Shown here one piece after another: positions 28,301 through 36,317 of a stretch of 46,243 nucleotides of DNA. This DNA is from Bacteroidota bacterium. GTDB lineage: Bacteria > Bacteroidota > Ignavibacteria > Kapaibacteriales > UBA2268. The notes beneath the pieces were generated by a model. It was not told the DNA's origin, did not search any database, and saw only the letters and a list, made by a program, of their open reading frames with translations. The translations under genes and the position numbers were made by a program. How positions within the stretch are numbered: the first letter of the stretch is position 1; each line of letters begins with the position of its first letter. The stretch covers positions 1-46,243 of the forward strand of contig JAJXYC010000014.1 in the NCBI GenBank assembly GCA_021780815.1, read 5' to 3'.

Positions 28301-28712
28301 ATACTAAATACGGGTCAATTGGAGTAGTATATTGGACTTTATATATCCTCGATATTCCATTATTATCGCTCTCATTGCTCCTAATATATTTTTCAAAAGG
28401 AGATTCTATTTGATTAACAGATAAATCTGCTAATTGGCTTTGTAATCTATAATTTTTAATTTGTTTTTTGTCTTGCGTAATTTCTGCCTTTGTTTTTAGT
28501 TTTACATAAACAGCATTTTGTACCAAATACTTAGGCTGAACTCGCTCAATAAATTTAGTCTGTGCAAGTGTAGACCATTTCCCATCAATCGTTTTGCCTA
28601 ATTTCTTTACATAAATTCCATCTTTATTGAAATTCATTTGCACATTAGGACGGGAATACATAGTAACAGTAGCAATTAAAATTATTACTACACTAATTAA
28701 AATTTTTCTCAT
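25302..28712 (-). CDS. Subtilisin-like (S8) protease with Asp-box repeats and T9SS sorting domain
   Basis: 1,136 residues. Signal peptide about 1-20; propeptide about 20-150; peptidase S8 domain about 155-470 with catalytic Asp200 (IVDSGIDWSH), His268 (NLHGTHVSG) and Ser426 (GTSMASP). Then about 640-950 a beta-propeller-like region with at least five Asp-box motifs (YTKDGGASWTS, TTDGGKSWNR, STDRGQTWSV, TSDGAKNWNI, YSDDNGNTWSS), an Ig-like/choice-of-anchor stretch, and a T9SS type A domain at about 1060-1136 (ISPNPTNGRVSLYF, ending IQKIIINN). Predicted to be a cell-surface or released broad endoprotease. AAGG lies upstream of ATG. The dipeptidase gene follows 15 bases on. Confidence 0.96.
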   Translation of the reverse strand: MRKILISVVIILIATVTMYSRPNVQMNFNKDGIYVKKLGKTIDGKWSTLAQTKFIERVQPKYLVQNAVYVKLKTKAEITQDKKQIKNYRLQSQLADLSVNQIESPFEKYIRSNESDNNGISRIYKVQYTTPIDPYLVCQELMNNPDVEYATPIFIRYSYDYAPNDPRFNSGEQYALEMLNMRKAWEISKGSKSIKIAIVDSGIDWSHEDLNGNLWTNPNEIPDNGIDDDHNGYVDDVHGWDFVGNINANSTTFLPDNDTRPSDPNNLHGTHVSGCADAVTDNNLGIASIGYGCSIIPVKVGADNNQISGILAGYDGILYAANLGADVINCSWGGPGYSPAEEDIINTAVAKGSVVVVAAGNNSALVDDDQEYPAGYGAVFCVGSVGANYKASSFSDYGITVDIWAPGENILSTVPNNGYAKESGTSMASPIISGLVASLKSIHPNWTPKQLMLQIRGTADDKVATSPSLRPYYFGIANAQKAFQYNNQDPNLQIPGIALEQVLINSQGYISDFNNNQIKISFKNYLSPTTSDVSVKLTPLDNWVVLNDSVFSLNSMASNEIKDLQLNLQITKNCPWFSGKTRLLATITSGTYTNYELVNLPINITTQNQFSIKIQSANNPSYISMNAMQMVDEQNGWIVGNDLVYNKGLYGKISGTNVTMNYQTTNPDYAIYAFDANTAFIGTGSSTTATSEILYTKDGGASWTSYNSTQITGFINFIHFYDSNNGIVLGDPINSVWGIATTTDGGKSWNRANNVPLALTNEDGLVGSGQFSGDHIWFGTTMGRVFSSTDRGQTWSVSNINVGQPVLDLSFSNDSTGFAIFATDLRPTSSRFLAMTSDGAKNWNINQTINFTAQNLLPIYAFSPSGTNKQYILFYTGEVKYSDDNGNTWSSELSEKYENYVLATHAILSGKVRLWQLGYSLSYLDFIYQPTEINKQITLLDAEPIDCGNEPVNKNKTKFIKLQNTGNYLSSVLSYQVIPDEGTQASEFSIKSTLPTSIDVGSTINFRVGFAPITTGSKSATIQLLTDGNPANIQFKVIGVGDPANSVFEALGIDKFNISPNPTNGRVSLYFNSEMNGTYQLELFNDLNQICYLHSFEMQEGSNEHNIEFPKLSDGVYFVILKNATHKYIQKIIINN

Positions 28713-28937
28713 TGAATACCTTAAATTTATTATTAAATTATTGAATCCTGATATTTTGAAATTTTTATTTTACAATCTTGTAAATTAAGCAATTCCAGAT
28801 AAATAAAATATATTTCTTTGTTCAAGATGAGAATAAAAAAATTATACTTTAAGACAATCAGAACCTGAAAAAAGTTACACTTTTGTGAATTTTATTCTTT
28901 TTTTTAGAAATACATTCTTTTTTTGAATTGAATTTGG

Positions 28938-28945
28938 TAATTTTG
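28938..28945 (+). promoter_or_regulatory. Candidate -7 box for lipoprotein peptidase gene
   Basis: TAATTTTG, 20 bases before the ATG in the 253-base divergent gap. The rest of that gap is AT-rich and holds no frame; a TTTG run at 28918-28925 is too close to serve as a -33 element. Confidence 0.35.
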
Positions 28946-28965
28946 AAAAAAATAATGGAATTAGT

Positions 28966-31029
28966 ATGAAATATTTTCTTTTTCTTTCAATCATTAGTTT
29001 AGCAATATTGAATTTTTCTTGTTCTACAAAGGAGAACAAAGAGATGAAATCACAAGACAATCTTGACCTTTCCAACATATCAAATTCAACAATTGAAAAG
29101 GTAATTAATACGTTATCTCAGAAATATCCAAATATTGATAAGGATAAAATTACAAGAGGTGTAAGTCAAACAGCATCAATGTGGCATGAAGTTGACGGAA
29201 CAGAAATGGATTTTATAAAGTTTTGTAATGATAATTTTATTTCAGATGATACAAAATTAGATGAAATGTTTTCTACAATTCAGAAGAATATGGAATCCAT
29301 CGCAGGTAATATGAATCAAATCAATCTGGATTTAAAAGAAAAAATACACTTAGACAAAGGAGAAATTTCAAATTTAGATATGCTTTTCGGTAGTTATGAC
29401 CCAGCATCACATATTTCAGATGACTTTTTCTTAAATAAAATCGCATTTATTATTAAATTAAATTTCCCTCATTATTCACTTGCAGAAAAGCAAAAACTTG
29501 GTGAAAATTGGACTCGCAAGCAGTGGGCTTTCGCAAGAATTGGAGATGCTTTCTTATCCAGGGTCCCTGCAAGCGTTGTACAAGATGAAGCAAATGCATT
29601 AGCAACAGCTGATAACTATATTGCCAATTATAACATCTATGCTGGTTATCTGGTTGATGACAATATGCAAACTTACTTTCCACAAGATATGAAATTAATC
29701 ACTCACTGGAATTTACGTGACGAAATTAAATCGCAATACTCTAATGCAGATGGATTGAAAAAACAAAAGATGCTTTATGAAGTAATGAAACGTATCATCA
29801 CACAAACAATTCCTGAAGAAGTAATTAACAGTAACACTTATCAATGGAATCCATTCAAAAATGTTATATATAAAAATGGAAAAGAAGTCAAATTCACAAG
29901 TGAACCAAATACACGTTATCAAACTTTCTTAAATAATTTTTTAGCAGAAAGAGAAGTAGACAAATATAATCCAATGTTCCCAACTGCTATGGATAGAACA
30001 TTCGAAGAAAGTTTAGAAATACCTGAAAAAGACGTTGAAAATTTATTTGTTGAATTATTAAGTTCCCCTATTGCAAAACAAGTTGGCGAATTAATTGCAA
30101 AAAGATTAGGACGTCCGTTAGAAGCTTTTGATATTTGGTATGATGGTTTTAAATCTCGTAGTACAATATCACCAGCAGAACTTGATGCAATGACAAAAAA
30201 GAAATATCCAACTACTCAAGCATTTGAAAAAGATATTCCTAATATTTATGCTAAATTAGGTTTCACAAAAGATAAAGCACAATTTATTGCAAGCCAAATA
30301 CAAGTTGACCCGGCTCGTGGTGCAGGTCATGCTTGGGGTTCTGAAATGCACTCTCAAAAATCTCATCTTAGAACTCGGGTTGGCAAAGATGGTATGGATT
30401 ATAAAGGTTATAATATTGCTGTTCACGAATTAGGACATAATACAGAACAAACTATCACACTGCACGATGTTGATTATTACGCTTTAAAAGGTGTACCAAA
30501 CACTGCTTTTACTGAAACTTGGGCTTTTATCTTCCAATCTAGAGATTTAGATTTACTTGGACTTAAATCTAAAGATGTAAACGAAGATAACTTGAAAATT
30601 TTGGATAGTTTTTGGTCTATGTACGAAATTATGGGTGTCTCGCTCGTAGATATGAAAGTATGGGATTGGCTCTATAAAAATCCAAATGCTTCGACTGAAC
30701 AATTAAAAAACGAAGTAATCGATGTTTCAAAGCAAGTTTGGAATCAATACTATGCACCTGTCTTCGGAATGAAAGACGAAATCATATTAGGAATTTATTC
30801 GCATATGATTGATTATCCTTTGTATCTACCTGCTTATCCAATTGGACATATTGTTGAATTTCAAATTGAAAATTATGTTAAAGGAAAAAATATCGCAACA
30901 GAAATGGTACGTATGCTCTCACAAGGTAAAATTGTTCCACAAATTTGGATGAAAAATGCTGTTGGAACTACTTTATCGGTAGAACCAATTTTAGAATCTG
31001 TAAAAGTTGCTTTACAAAAAGTTCAATAA
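28966..31029 (+). CDS. Lipoprotein zinc metallopeptidase (gluzincin-like, HELGH)
   Basis: 687 residues. The signal peptide ends in a lipobox LNFSC, so Cys19 should be lipidated and the protein held in the envelope. The zinc site is VHELGHNTEQ (His487, Glu488, His491), with a likely third ligand Glu517 in AFTETWAFIF, 26 residues past the second His, the spacing of M3-type oligopeptidases (HExGH ... FxE). The rest is mainly helical and I cannot place it firmly in M3 or another MEROPS family. A second notable stretch is DPARGAGHAWGSEMHSQKSH just before the active site. It is a monocistronic gene divergent from the subtilisin operon and closed by a strong terminator. Probably trims peptides made by the surface protease. 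Confidence 0.82.
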   Translation: MKYFLFLSIISLAILNFSCSTKENKEMKSQDNLDLSNISNSTIEKVINTLSQKYPNIDKDKITRGVSQTASMWHEVDGTEMDFIKFCNDNFISDDTKLDEMFSTIQKNMESIAGNMNQINLDLKEKIHLDKGEISNLDMLFGSYDPASHISDDFFLNKIAFIIKLNFPHYSLAEKQKLGENWTRKQWAFARIGDAFLSRVPASVVQDEANALATADNYIANYNIYAGYLVDDNMQTYFPQDMKLITHWNLRDEIKSQYSNADGLKKQKMLYEVMKRIITQTIPEEVINSNTYQWNPFKNVIYKNGKEVKFTSEPNTRYQTFLNNFLAEREVDKYNPMFPTAMDRTFEESLEIPEKDVENLFVELLSSPIAKQVGELIAKRLGRPLEAFDIWYDGFKSRSTISPAELDAMTKKKYPTTQAFEKDIPNIYAKLGFTKDKAQFIASQIQVDPARGAGHAWGSEMHSQKSHLRTRVGKDGMDYKGYNIAVHELGHNTEQTITLHDVDYYALKGVPNTAFTETWAFIFQSRDLDLLGLKSKDVNEDNLKILDSFWSMYEIMGVSLVDMKVWDWLYKNPNASTEQLKNEVIDVSKQVWNQYYAPVFGMKDEIILGIYSHMIDYPLYLPAYPIGHIVEFQIENYVKGKNIATEMVRMLSQGKIVPQIWMKNAVGTTLSVEPILESVKVALQKVQ

Positions 31030-31066
31030 AACACATTTTATTTTGTAAATTTAAAAACATTATAAA

Positions 31067-31119
31067 CTCTCAATAGCAAAAATTATCAAAACGTCAGTGC
31101 TATTGAGAGATTTTTTTTT
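31067..31119 (+). terminator. Rho-independent terminator after lipoprotein peptidase
   Basis: Perfect 11-bp stem CTCTCAATAGC / GCTATTGAGAG, 21-base loop, then A and nine Ts. Begins 38 bases past the stop. Confidence 0.9.
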
Positions 31120-31256
31120 ATCATTTAATTGTATAAAAAATTTATTACTTAAAGTTATTTATTATATTAATTTTTTTTGCCTTTATTAAGTGAAAATTTA
31201 ATCAATTTCGTTAAATTTGAAGTTATTAAAATAGTAAATATAAATTGTTTTAGCAC

Positions 31257-31264
31257 AAAGGAGG
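31257..31264 (+). promoter_or_regulatory. Strong Shine-Dalgarno site of fbaB
   Basis: AAAGGAGG seven bases before the ATG, near-perfect complement to the 16S tail. It fixes the start and is unusual for the phylum. A TAAATTTG at 31212-31219 may be its -7 box. Confidence 0.8.
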
Positions 31265-31271
31265 AAAAATT

Positions 31272-32336
31272 ATGTATAATAAAATCCACGAATTATTAGG
31301 CGATAAATCTGAATATTTGCTTGGTTTTAATGAGCCAAAAATAAGTAAAAATTTATTGCATTTACCATCACCAACTTTTGTTGATGACATTTTCATAAAT
31401 TCCGACAGGAATAACAGGGTAATTGGCAATTTACAATGGATGTTTAATACAGGTCGGCTTGCAGGAACTGGTTATGTTTCAATATTACCTGTTGACCAAG
31501 GAATTGAACACTCTGCCGGTGCAAGTTTTGCTAAAAATCCACTTTATTTTGATCCAGAAAATATTGTAAAATTAGCAATCGAAGGTGGTTGCAATGCAGT
31601 TGCCTCCACTTTTGGAGTCTTAGGAATTGTTTCCAGAAAATATGCTCACAAAATTCCATTTTTAGTTAAAATCAATCACAATGAATTGCTTACATACCCA
31701 AATAAATTTGACCAAGTGCTTTTTGGAAAAGTAGAGCAAGCTTATGATATGGGCGCCGCCGCAATCGGTGCCACAATTTATTTTGGTTCAGAAGAAAGTA
31801 GTCGCCAAATTGTTGAAGTATCCGAGGCTTTCCAACTTGCACATGAACTTGGTATGGGAACTGTTCTTTGGTGTTACCTAAGAAATAATTCTTTTGTAAA
31901 AGACAAAGATTACCATGTCTCGTCTGATTTAACCGGACAAGCTAATCATCTTGGTGTTACAATTGAAGCAGATATTATTAAACAAAAACTTCCAGAAAAC
32001 AATGGTGGTTATATTGCTATCAACAAAGATGGTGTTAAATATGGTAAATATTCTGACTTAATGTACACAAATTTATGTTCAGAACACCCAATTGATTTAA
32101 CACGCTATCAAGTTGCAAATACATATATGGGACGTATTGGGTTAATTAATAGCGGTGGTGCATCAGGAGCTAATGATTTTGGCGATGCAGTTACAACTGC
32201 TGTAATTAATAAACGTGCTGGCGGTATGGGACTTATTTCAGGACGTAAAGCATTCCAACGACCTATGGAAGAAGGCATAAAATTATTAAATTTAATTCAA
32301 GATGTTTATCTTGATAAAGATATTGATATTGCTTAA
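31272..32336 (+). CDS. fbaB: Class I fructose-bisphosphate aldolase, DhnA/FbaB type
   Basis: 354 residues, close in length and sequence to E. coli FbaB (350). Splits fructose-1,6-bisphosphate into the two triose phosphates, or the reverse in gluconeogenesis. Signature stretches: [50 protein letters not shown] and [16 protein letters not shown]. The Schiff-base lysine is Lys237 in ADIIKQK, the same number as in E. coli. Metal-independent. It has the strongest ribosome site in the window and its own terminator, fitting high expression. No other glycolytic genes are adjacent. The likeness to proteobacterial FbaB is very high, so ancient transfer is possible but not shown by composition. Confidence 0.97.
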   Translation: MYNKIHELLGDKSEYLLGFNEPKISKNLLHLPSPTFVDDIFINSDRNNRVIGNLQWMFNTGRLAGTGYVSILPVDQGIEHSAGASFAKNPLYFDPENIVKLAIEGGCNAVASTFGVLGIVSRKYAHKIPFLVKINHNELLTYPNKFDQVLFGKVEQAYDMGAAAIGATIYFGSEESSRQIVEVSEAFQLAHELGMGTVLWCYLRNNSFVKDKDYHVSSDLTGQANHLGVTIEADIIKQKLPENNGGYIAINKDGVKYGKYSDLMYTNLCSEHPIDLTRYQVANTYMGRIGLINSGGASGANDFGDAVTTAVINKRAGGMGLISGRKAFQRPMEEGIKLLNLIQDVYLDKDIDIA

Positions 32337-32388
32337 TTTAACAATTTAGCAAAGGTGTCTATCTCAAAGTACCTTTACAAAAAATAAT

Positions 32389-32427
32389 AAACCTCCCGAA
32401 GGTTCCGAATCTCCGGAAGGTTTTTCT
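32389..32427 (+). terminator. Terminator of fbaB
   Basis: 10-bp stem with one mismatch (AAACCTCCCG against CGGAAGGTTT) followed by a T-run. It touches the end of the converging T9SS gene and may serve both strands. Confidence 0.75.
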
Positions 32428-34779
32428 TTACATCTTGATAAATTTCCTTGTGATGAACCAGCTATTATCAAATGTTAATTTTACTACATATACTCCTGCT
32501 TGTAATCCACTTACATCAAATTGTTCATTACTAAAATTATTTACCCGTCGCTCTCGCCCATATATGTCATATATTTGTAAATTCGTTAAATTATAGTAAT
32601 TATTTTGCAACTTTACTATTCCGCTTGCTGGATTTGGGTATAGTTCGATTGGTAATAACGTAACTTTCTCGATTTCTTCTTTTACACTCACTGGCTCAAC
32701 TTTCATCCTAAATAATCCTTCAATCGTACTAATATATAAGTAATTATCTACGGACAATATGTCTGTGATTATATTACCATCTAAATTTTGTGCTATATTT
32801 ATCCATTCATTCTTTTCCTCATCAAATTCAAATAAATTTGATTCTGAATTTTGAAATCCAAGCAATAGCAAAATTAATTTTCCATTTAAGTACAAAAATT
32901 TGTTATCTTCTGCTATATTCTTACCATTAATTTTTGGGAAGTTTGTTTGAATAAATGTTCGTCCAAAATCTTTCGTTATGTATATTGGTGATAAATATGT
33001 TTGTTGAATGATTGAATTACTATTAGTAGATAAATTCGCTAATATTAAAATTGTATCTTTATTTTCAACATAGGAATAAATAGATTGATAGTTTAGTGTA
33101 TCACTTGTCATCTTACTTATTTGTCTTTCAAAATTCCAGATTTTACCATCGTCAATGGATTTAAATAAAGCAAAGCTTTTGTAGTTAATACTGTAATAAT
33201 TCCCATCTCTTACAAATAAAATTTTGCTTTTTTCGGGTAATTTCTGTAAAAATAATGAATCATACATTACCCAAGTGTGTCCTGTATCTAATGAATAATA
33301 GTTGAATTTATCTGTCGCAAAGTAACTGCTGTTGTAAAAATAAAATAATGTGTCATTTCTTTCATACATATTTTTGTCTTCATCTAAGTAAAAAGCTGAA
33401 ACATCAGAATAAAGTTCCCAACTTTCTCCTTTATCATATGATTTATAGGTTTTATTAGTTCCTCTATCTACTGCAAATAACCCATATTTATTCTTGGAAA
33501 AAGTAAAATTATACTTTCCTCCTGTCCAATAATATTCTGTATATCCAATTGAATCTATTAAAAATTTTCTTTGCCATGTTCTTCCGCCATCATATGATTT
33601 CATATATACATTATAAAACGTATTTCTTGGTGCTGTTATATATTCATTATCATTTATCTTTACTATTTTCTTCCAAGGTCCTTCATACAGATAATCGGGT
33701 GAATTATACAAACCATTATTCCTTTCCTCCCATGTCACACCATCATCGGTTGATACCAATACTCCATAATATTTATTAGATGCTATTAATAAGTCGTCTG
33801 CAGAAAATAATTGCAAAATAGTAAAATACCGATTACCAACAATTTCCCATTTTGTCTCTCCGTCTTTTTTTCTTACTAATATTGCTTTATGGTTTAATCT
33901 ATCTATTGCTTGCGCATATATCATACCTTTATGTTGTATTAAAAAATCAGTATTAAAATTGTCAAATTGTTCATCAACGATTTTTTCGTAAGTTCCATCT
34001 TCCTTGGGTTGCCATATTGAAAAGGGAGAGAGTATCCATAATTTACCATTTATTTGAGAAAGAGATTTTATACCACCTTGGATACTAACTTCTACTTTTT
34101 TCCAAGACCAACCAAAATCTGTTGAATAAAAATATCGTGGATAATAAAACAACTTACTCCCATTATAATAAATTGCATATAACGTGTCACCAAATTGATA
34201 ATAATTCGTGACATTGTTAAATGATATTCCAAAGCCTTCATTATTGTCGACAATTTCTCCTTCTCCAGGTATTTTTTGAAATTTTAATGTTATTAATGAA
34301 TCATAGGTTATTTCTTTACAAATATATGTCCTATATTTGCTTATGGAATCACTTGTTTCTATAGCACGTATTATCAAAGATGAATCAGTAAAAAATATAG
34401 TAAGAATTGACGCACTTTTACCAAACCCTTCAACTTTAATAGATCCCCAATTTTTTAAATCTTCTGATATGTATGAATTGTTAACACTATTAAACATTAT
34501 GTATTTATTTTTGAATTTAATCATTTTAAAAGTACGTGCTAATTTTATTTGCTTAAATAAATTATCATAGTATTTAATTGTATGCCACTTTTCTCCATAA
34601 TTTGTGCTTAAATATGTGTAATTATATACAATAAATAAAATAGAATCTATTTTATTAATACCTTTAGCTGTATTATAATTGTTAAATCCTTCAGTGCAAT
34701 TTTCCCATTCAGAAACATCTTGAGAAAAAAGATTAACTGAAAAAAACATTACAAATAAAAGTATTAGATTTTTCTTTAT
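32428..34779 (-). CDS. Asp-box repeat surface protein with T9SS sorting domain, apparent ATA start
   Basis: About 783 residues. At least eight Asp-box motifs span the protein (STNYGEKWHT, STDFGWSWKK, STDDGVTWEE, SYDGGRTWQR, SYDKGESWEL, SLDTGHTWVM, SIDDGKIWNF, TKDFGRTFIQ), pointing to a sortilin/sialidase-like beta-propeller. The last about 80 residues (LYPNPASGIVKLQN, ending RKFIKM) are a T9SS type A domain. The first ATG (34749) leaves only FFSVNLFSQ as leader, too short and without a basic end. Ten codons upstream, ATA begins KKNLILLFVMFFSVNLFSQ, a complete signal peptide, with AAAGGAG 8 bases before it, the same spacing as in the related gene at 42871-45354. I therefore take ATA as start, or as a mutated ATG. 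No sialidase catalytic set was identified; function unknown. Confidence 0.82.
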   Translation of the reverse strand: MKKNLILLFVMFFSVNLFSQDVSEWENCTEGFNNYNTAKGINKIDSILFIVYNYTYLSTNYGEKWHTIKYYDNLFKQIKLARTFKMIKFKNKYIMFNSVNNSYISEDLKNWGSIKVEGFGKSASILTIFFTDSSLIIRAIETSDSISKYRTYICKEITYDSLITLKFQKIPGEGEIVDNNEGFGISFNNVTNYYQFGDTLYAIYYNGSKLFYYPRYFYSTDFGWSWKKVEVSIQGGIKSLSQINGKLWILSPFSIWQPKEDGTYEKIVDEQFDNFNTDFLIQHKGMIYAQAIDRLNHKAILVRKKDGETKWEIVGNRYFTILQLFSADDLLIASNKYYGVLVSTDDGVTWEERNNGLYNSPDYLYEGPWKKIVKINDNEYITAPRNTFYNVYMKSYDGGRTWQRKFLIDSIGYTEYYWTGGKYNFTFSKNKYGLFAVDRGTNKTYKSYDKGESWELYSDVSAFYLDEDKNMYERNDTLFYFYNSSYFATDKFNYYSLDTGHTWVMYDSLFLQKLPEKSKILFVRDGNYYSINYKSFALFKSIDDGKIWNFERQISKMTSDTLNYQSIYSYVENKDTILILANLSTNSNSIIQQTYLSPIYITKDFGRTFIQTNFPKINGKNIAEDNKFLYLNGKLILLLLGFQNSESNLFEFDEEKNEWINIAQNLDGNIITDILSVDNYLYISTIEGLFRMKVEPVSVKEEIEKVTLLPIELYPNPASGIVKLQNNYYNLTNLQIYDIYGRERRVNNFSNEQFDVSGLQAGVYVVKLTFDNSWFITRKFIKM

Positions 34780-34885
34780 TTTATGTACTCCTTTTTATTT
34801 TGCTTTTTCTAATTTAACAATTTCTTTATATATAAAGAGTGTTTTTTTTGAAAAAAGTTACAGTCAGATGCAAAAAAAATTTTTT

Positions 34886-35046
34886 TGTCATTGCGAGCAT
34901 AGCGAAACAATCCACTGGATTCCCCCTTGCGAGGGAATGACAAAGTCTGCATTGTCATTCTGATCGTAGCGAAGAATCCATTAGATTCCCTCTTGCGAGG
35001 GAATGACACCACCTGCACTGTCATTTCCGTGGAAACGGGGAACCAC
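34886..35046. repeat. Tandem intergenic palindromic repeats (TGTCATT...AATGACA)
   Basis: Two full units (34886-34942 and 34953-35008), each bounded by TGTCATT and AATGACA, plus a third partial unit from 35019. Starts are 67 and 66 bases apart. Each unit contains a variant of TAGCGAA.AATCC and TTGCGAGGG. They are richer in GC than the surroundings and resemble dispersed intergenic palindromes known from many bacteria, whose translations give spurious SFPRKRES peptides. No transposase present; a non-autonomous element moved in trans is possible. Confidence 0.85.
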
Positions 35047-35049
35047 TGC

Positions 35050-35205
35050 TTAATTCTTTATTACTTTTATTGCTTTTTTCTCGGTACCATAATTTATTGT
35101 GATGATGTAAACTCCGGGTTCGTTACCTTCGCAATTCCAAATTAATTTGCCATACCAATCACTTTCCGGATTCTTCGCCAAAGGTTCAAAACGACAACGA
35201 GGAAA
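35050..35205 (-). pseudogene. Truncated C-terminal tail of a T9SS sorting-domain protein
   Basis: The minus strand encodes about 50 codons ending at TAA with no start codon. The translation includes PESDWYGKLIWNCEG, then EPGVYIITINYG, and ends KKAIKVIKN. This lines up with the end of the intact protein at 42871-45354 (AEIIWDCSKYSPGVYFIKLN, ending KDAIKVIKN). The frame runs back only into the T-run of the rplI terminator, so everything upstream is lost. It lies against the palindromic array. A remnant from duplication and deletion is the simplest reading. Confidence 0.75.
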
Positions 35206-35240
35206 AGAAAAAAGAGACTGTTTTTTAACAACAGTCTCTT
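35206..35240 (-). terminator. Terminator of the infC-rplI ribosomal operon
   Basis: On the minus strand: 11-bp stem AAGAGACTGTT / AACAGTCTCTT, 7-base loop, then six Ts, C and four Ts. Lies 73 bases past the rplI stop. Near-identical stem to the one at 13802-13834. Confidence 0.9.
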
Positions 35241-35313
35241 ATTCATTCTAATCTTTGAGATTAATGTGTTCTTAATCAATTCATTAATTGATTTTATTCA
35301 CATAACAACAGAA

Positions 35314-35766
35314 TTAATCTTCAGTTTCTTCTATAACCCAAACTTTAATAGTGGTATTTACTTCAGGATGTAATTTAATTTTTACATCAAAAATACCTAA
35401 AGTTTTAATAGGTTCATCTAATATGATATTTTTCTTATCAACATCATAGTGCAATTCTGCGAGTTTTTCGGCAACTAATTGATTAGTAACAGAGCCATAT
35501 AAATGACCTTCTTCGCTAACTTTCATAGGAACAGAAAGTTGAATTTCGGATAAAGTTGCGGCAAGTTTTTCAGCAATATCCTTTTCTTGGGCAAGACGAC
35601 TTAAAGTTTTTCTTTTTTCAATTTCTATTCTTTTTAAAGAAGTTGCAGTTGCTATATAGGCTAATTCTCTTGGAAAAAGGAAATTTCTTGCATAACCGTC
35701 TTTAACATTAACCACATCACCGATTATCCCAAGATTATTAACATTTTTTCTTAAAATTACTTTCAT
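35314..35766 (-). CDS. rplI: 50S ribosomal protein L9
   Basis: 150 residues from MKVILRKNVNNLGIIGDVVN, the universal L9 opening; an in-frame TTG three codons upstream is rejected for that reason. N-terminal rRNA-binding domain about 1-50 (VKDGYARNFLFPRELA), long connecting helix about 50-80, and C-terminal domain (EEGHLYGSVTNQLVAEKL). Last gene of the ribosomal run, 32 bases after rpsF, followed by the operon terminator. Confidence 0.98.
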   Translation of the reverse strand: MKVILRKNVNNLGIIGDVVNVKDGYARNFLFPRELAYIATATSLKRIEIEKRKTLSRLAQEKDIAEKLAATLSEIQLSVPMKVSEEGHLYGSVTNQLVAEKLAELHYDVDKKNIILDEPIKTLGIFDVKIKLHPEVNTTIKVWVIEETED

Positions 35767-35798
35767 TTTATTCAAAAATTTTGTTGTGAAAAAAAATA

Positions 35799-36239
35799 TT
35801 ATTCTGTAGCAGAATTTAAATCTAAATTAGAATCAGTTGCAACATCAATGTCTTTAGATTTCTTTTCGTCTTTGTCAATAATTGCCGGGATAAAAGTTTC
35901 TAGACCTTCTTCCATAGCTCTTTTAGTACGTAAATCAAGCAATTCTTTATTTAACAATAAAGTTAAATGCCTCAAAACAGTATCGTCAAGTGTTAAAAAT
36001 CTTTCTAATTGTGGAAGGAATTCAGGCATTAATTCAAAGATTAAATGCACATAAAATCCATTATGTTTTTTATTAATTGGATAAGCAAGGCGACGACGAC
36101 CCCACTTGTTAATTTCTTGGATAGTACCGCCATTGTTAGTAATTTGGTTAAGTACTTTAGTTACAACAGCTTCAATATCATTATCTTCTAAAGCTGCATT
36201 TACTATAAAAGTTGTTTCATATAAACGTCTTTCGCTCAT
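35799..36239 (-). CDS. rpsF: 30S ribosomal protein S6
   Basis: 146 residues, longer than the usual 95-135 because of an acidic tail (about 120-146, DEKKSKDIDVATDSNLDLN...). The body has the S6 pattern: YETTFIVNAALED at the start, EINKWGRRRLAYPINKKHNG, and FLTLDDTVLRHLTLLL. GGAG lies 5 bases before ATG. The usual partner genes rpsR (S18, which binds S6) and ssb are absent between rpsF and rplI, so S18 must be encoded elsewhere. pheS lies 78 bases upstream on the same strand. Confidence 0.97.
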   Translation of the reverse strand: MSERRLYETTFIVNAALEDNDIEAVVTKVLNQITNNGGTIQEINKWGRRRLAYPINKKHNGFYVHLIFELMPEFLPQLERFLTLDDTVLRHLTLLLNKELLDLRTKRAMEEGLETFIPAIIDKDEKKSKDIDVATDSNLDLNSATE

Positions 36240-36317
36240 TTATTCTCCATCAAGTTTTTTCTTTTTTATTTGTTTTTGTCTTATTAATAATATAATTATT
36301 AAAGAACTAATTAATGT

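Noticed and set aside
31272-32336. Recent transfer of fbaB from proteobacteria
   Set aside because: Similarity to E. coli FbaB is high, but the gene shares the AT-rich codon use of its neighbours, so recency is unsupported.
34886-35046. CRISPR array
   Set aside because: Units are internally palindromic, differ from each other, and have short similar spacers; no cas genes nearby.
34809-35145. Short frames on both strands encoding SFPRKRES-type peptides
   Set aside because: They are translations of the intergenic palindromic repeats, a known source of spurious genes.
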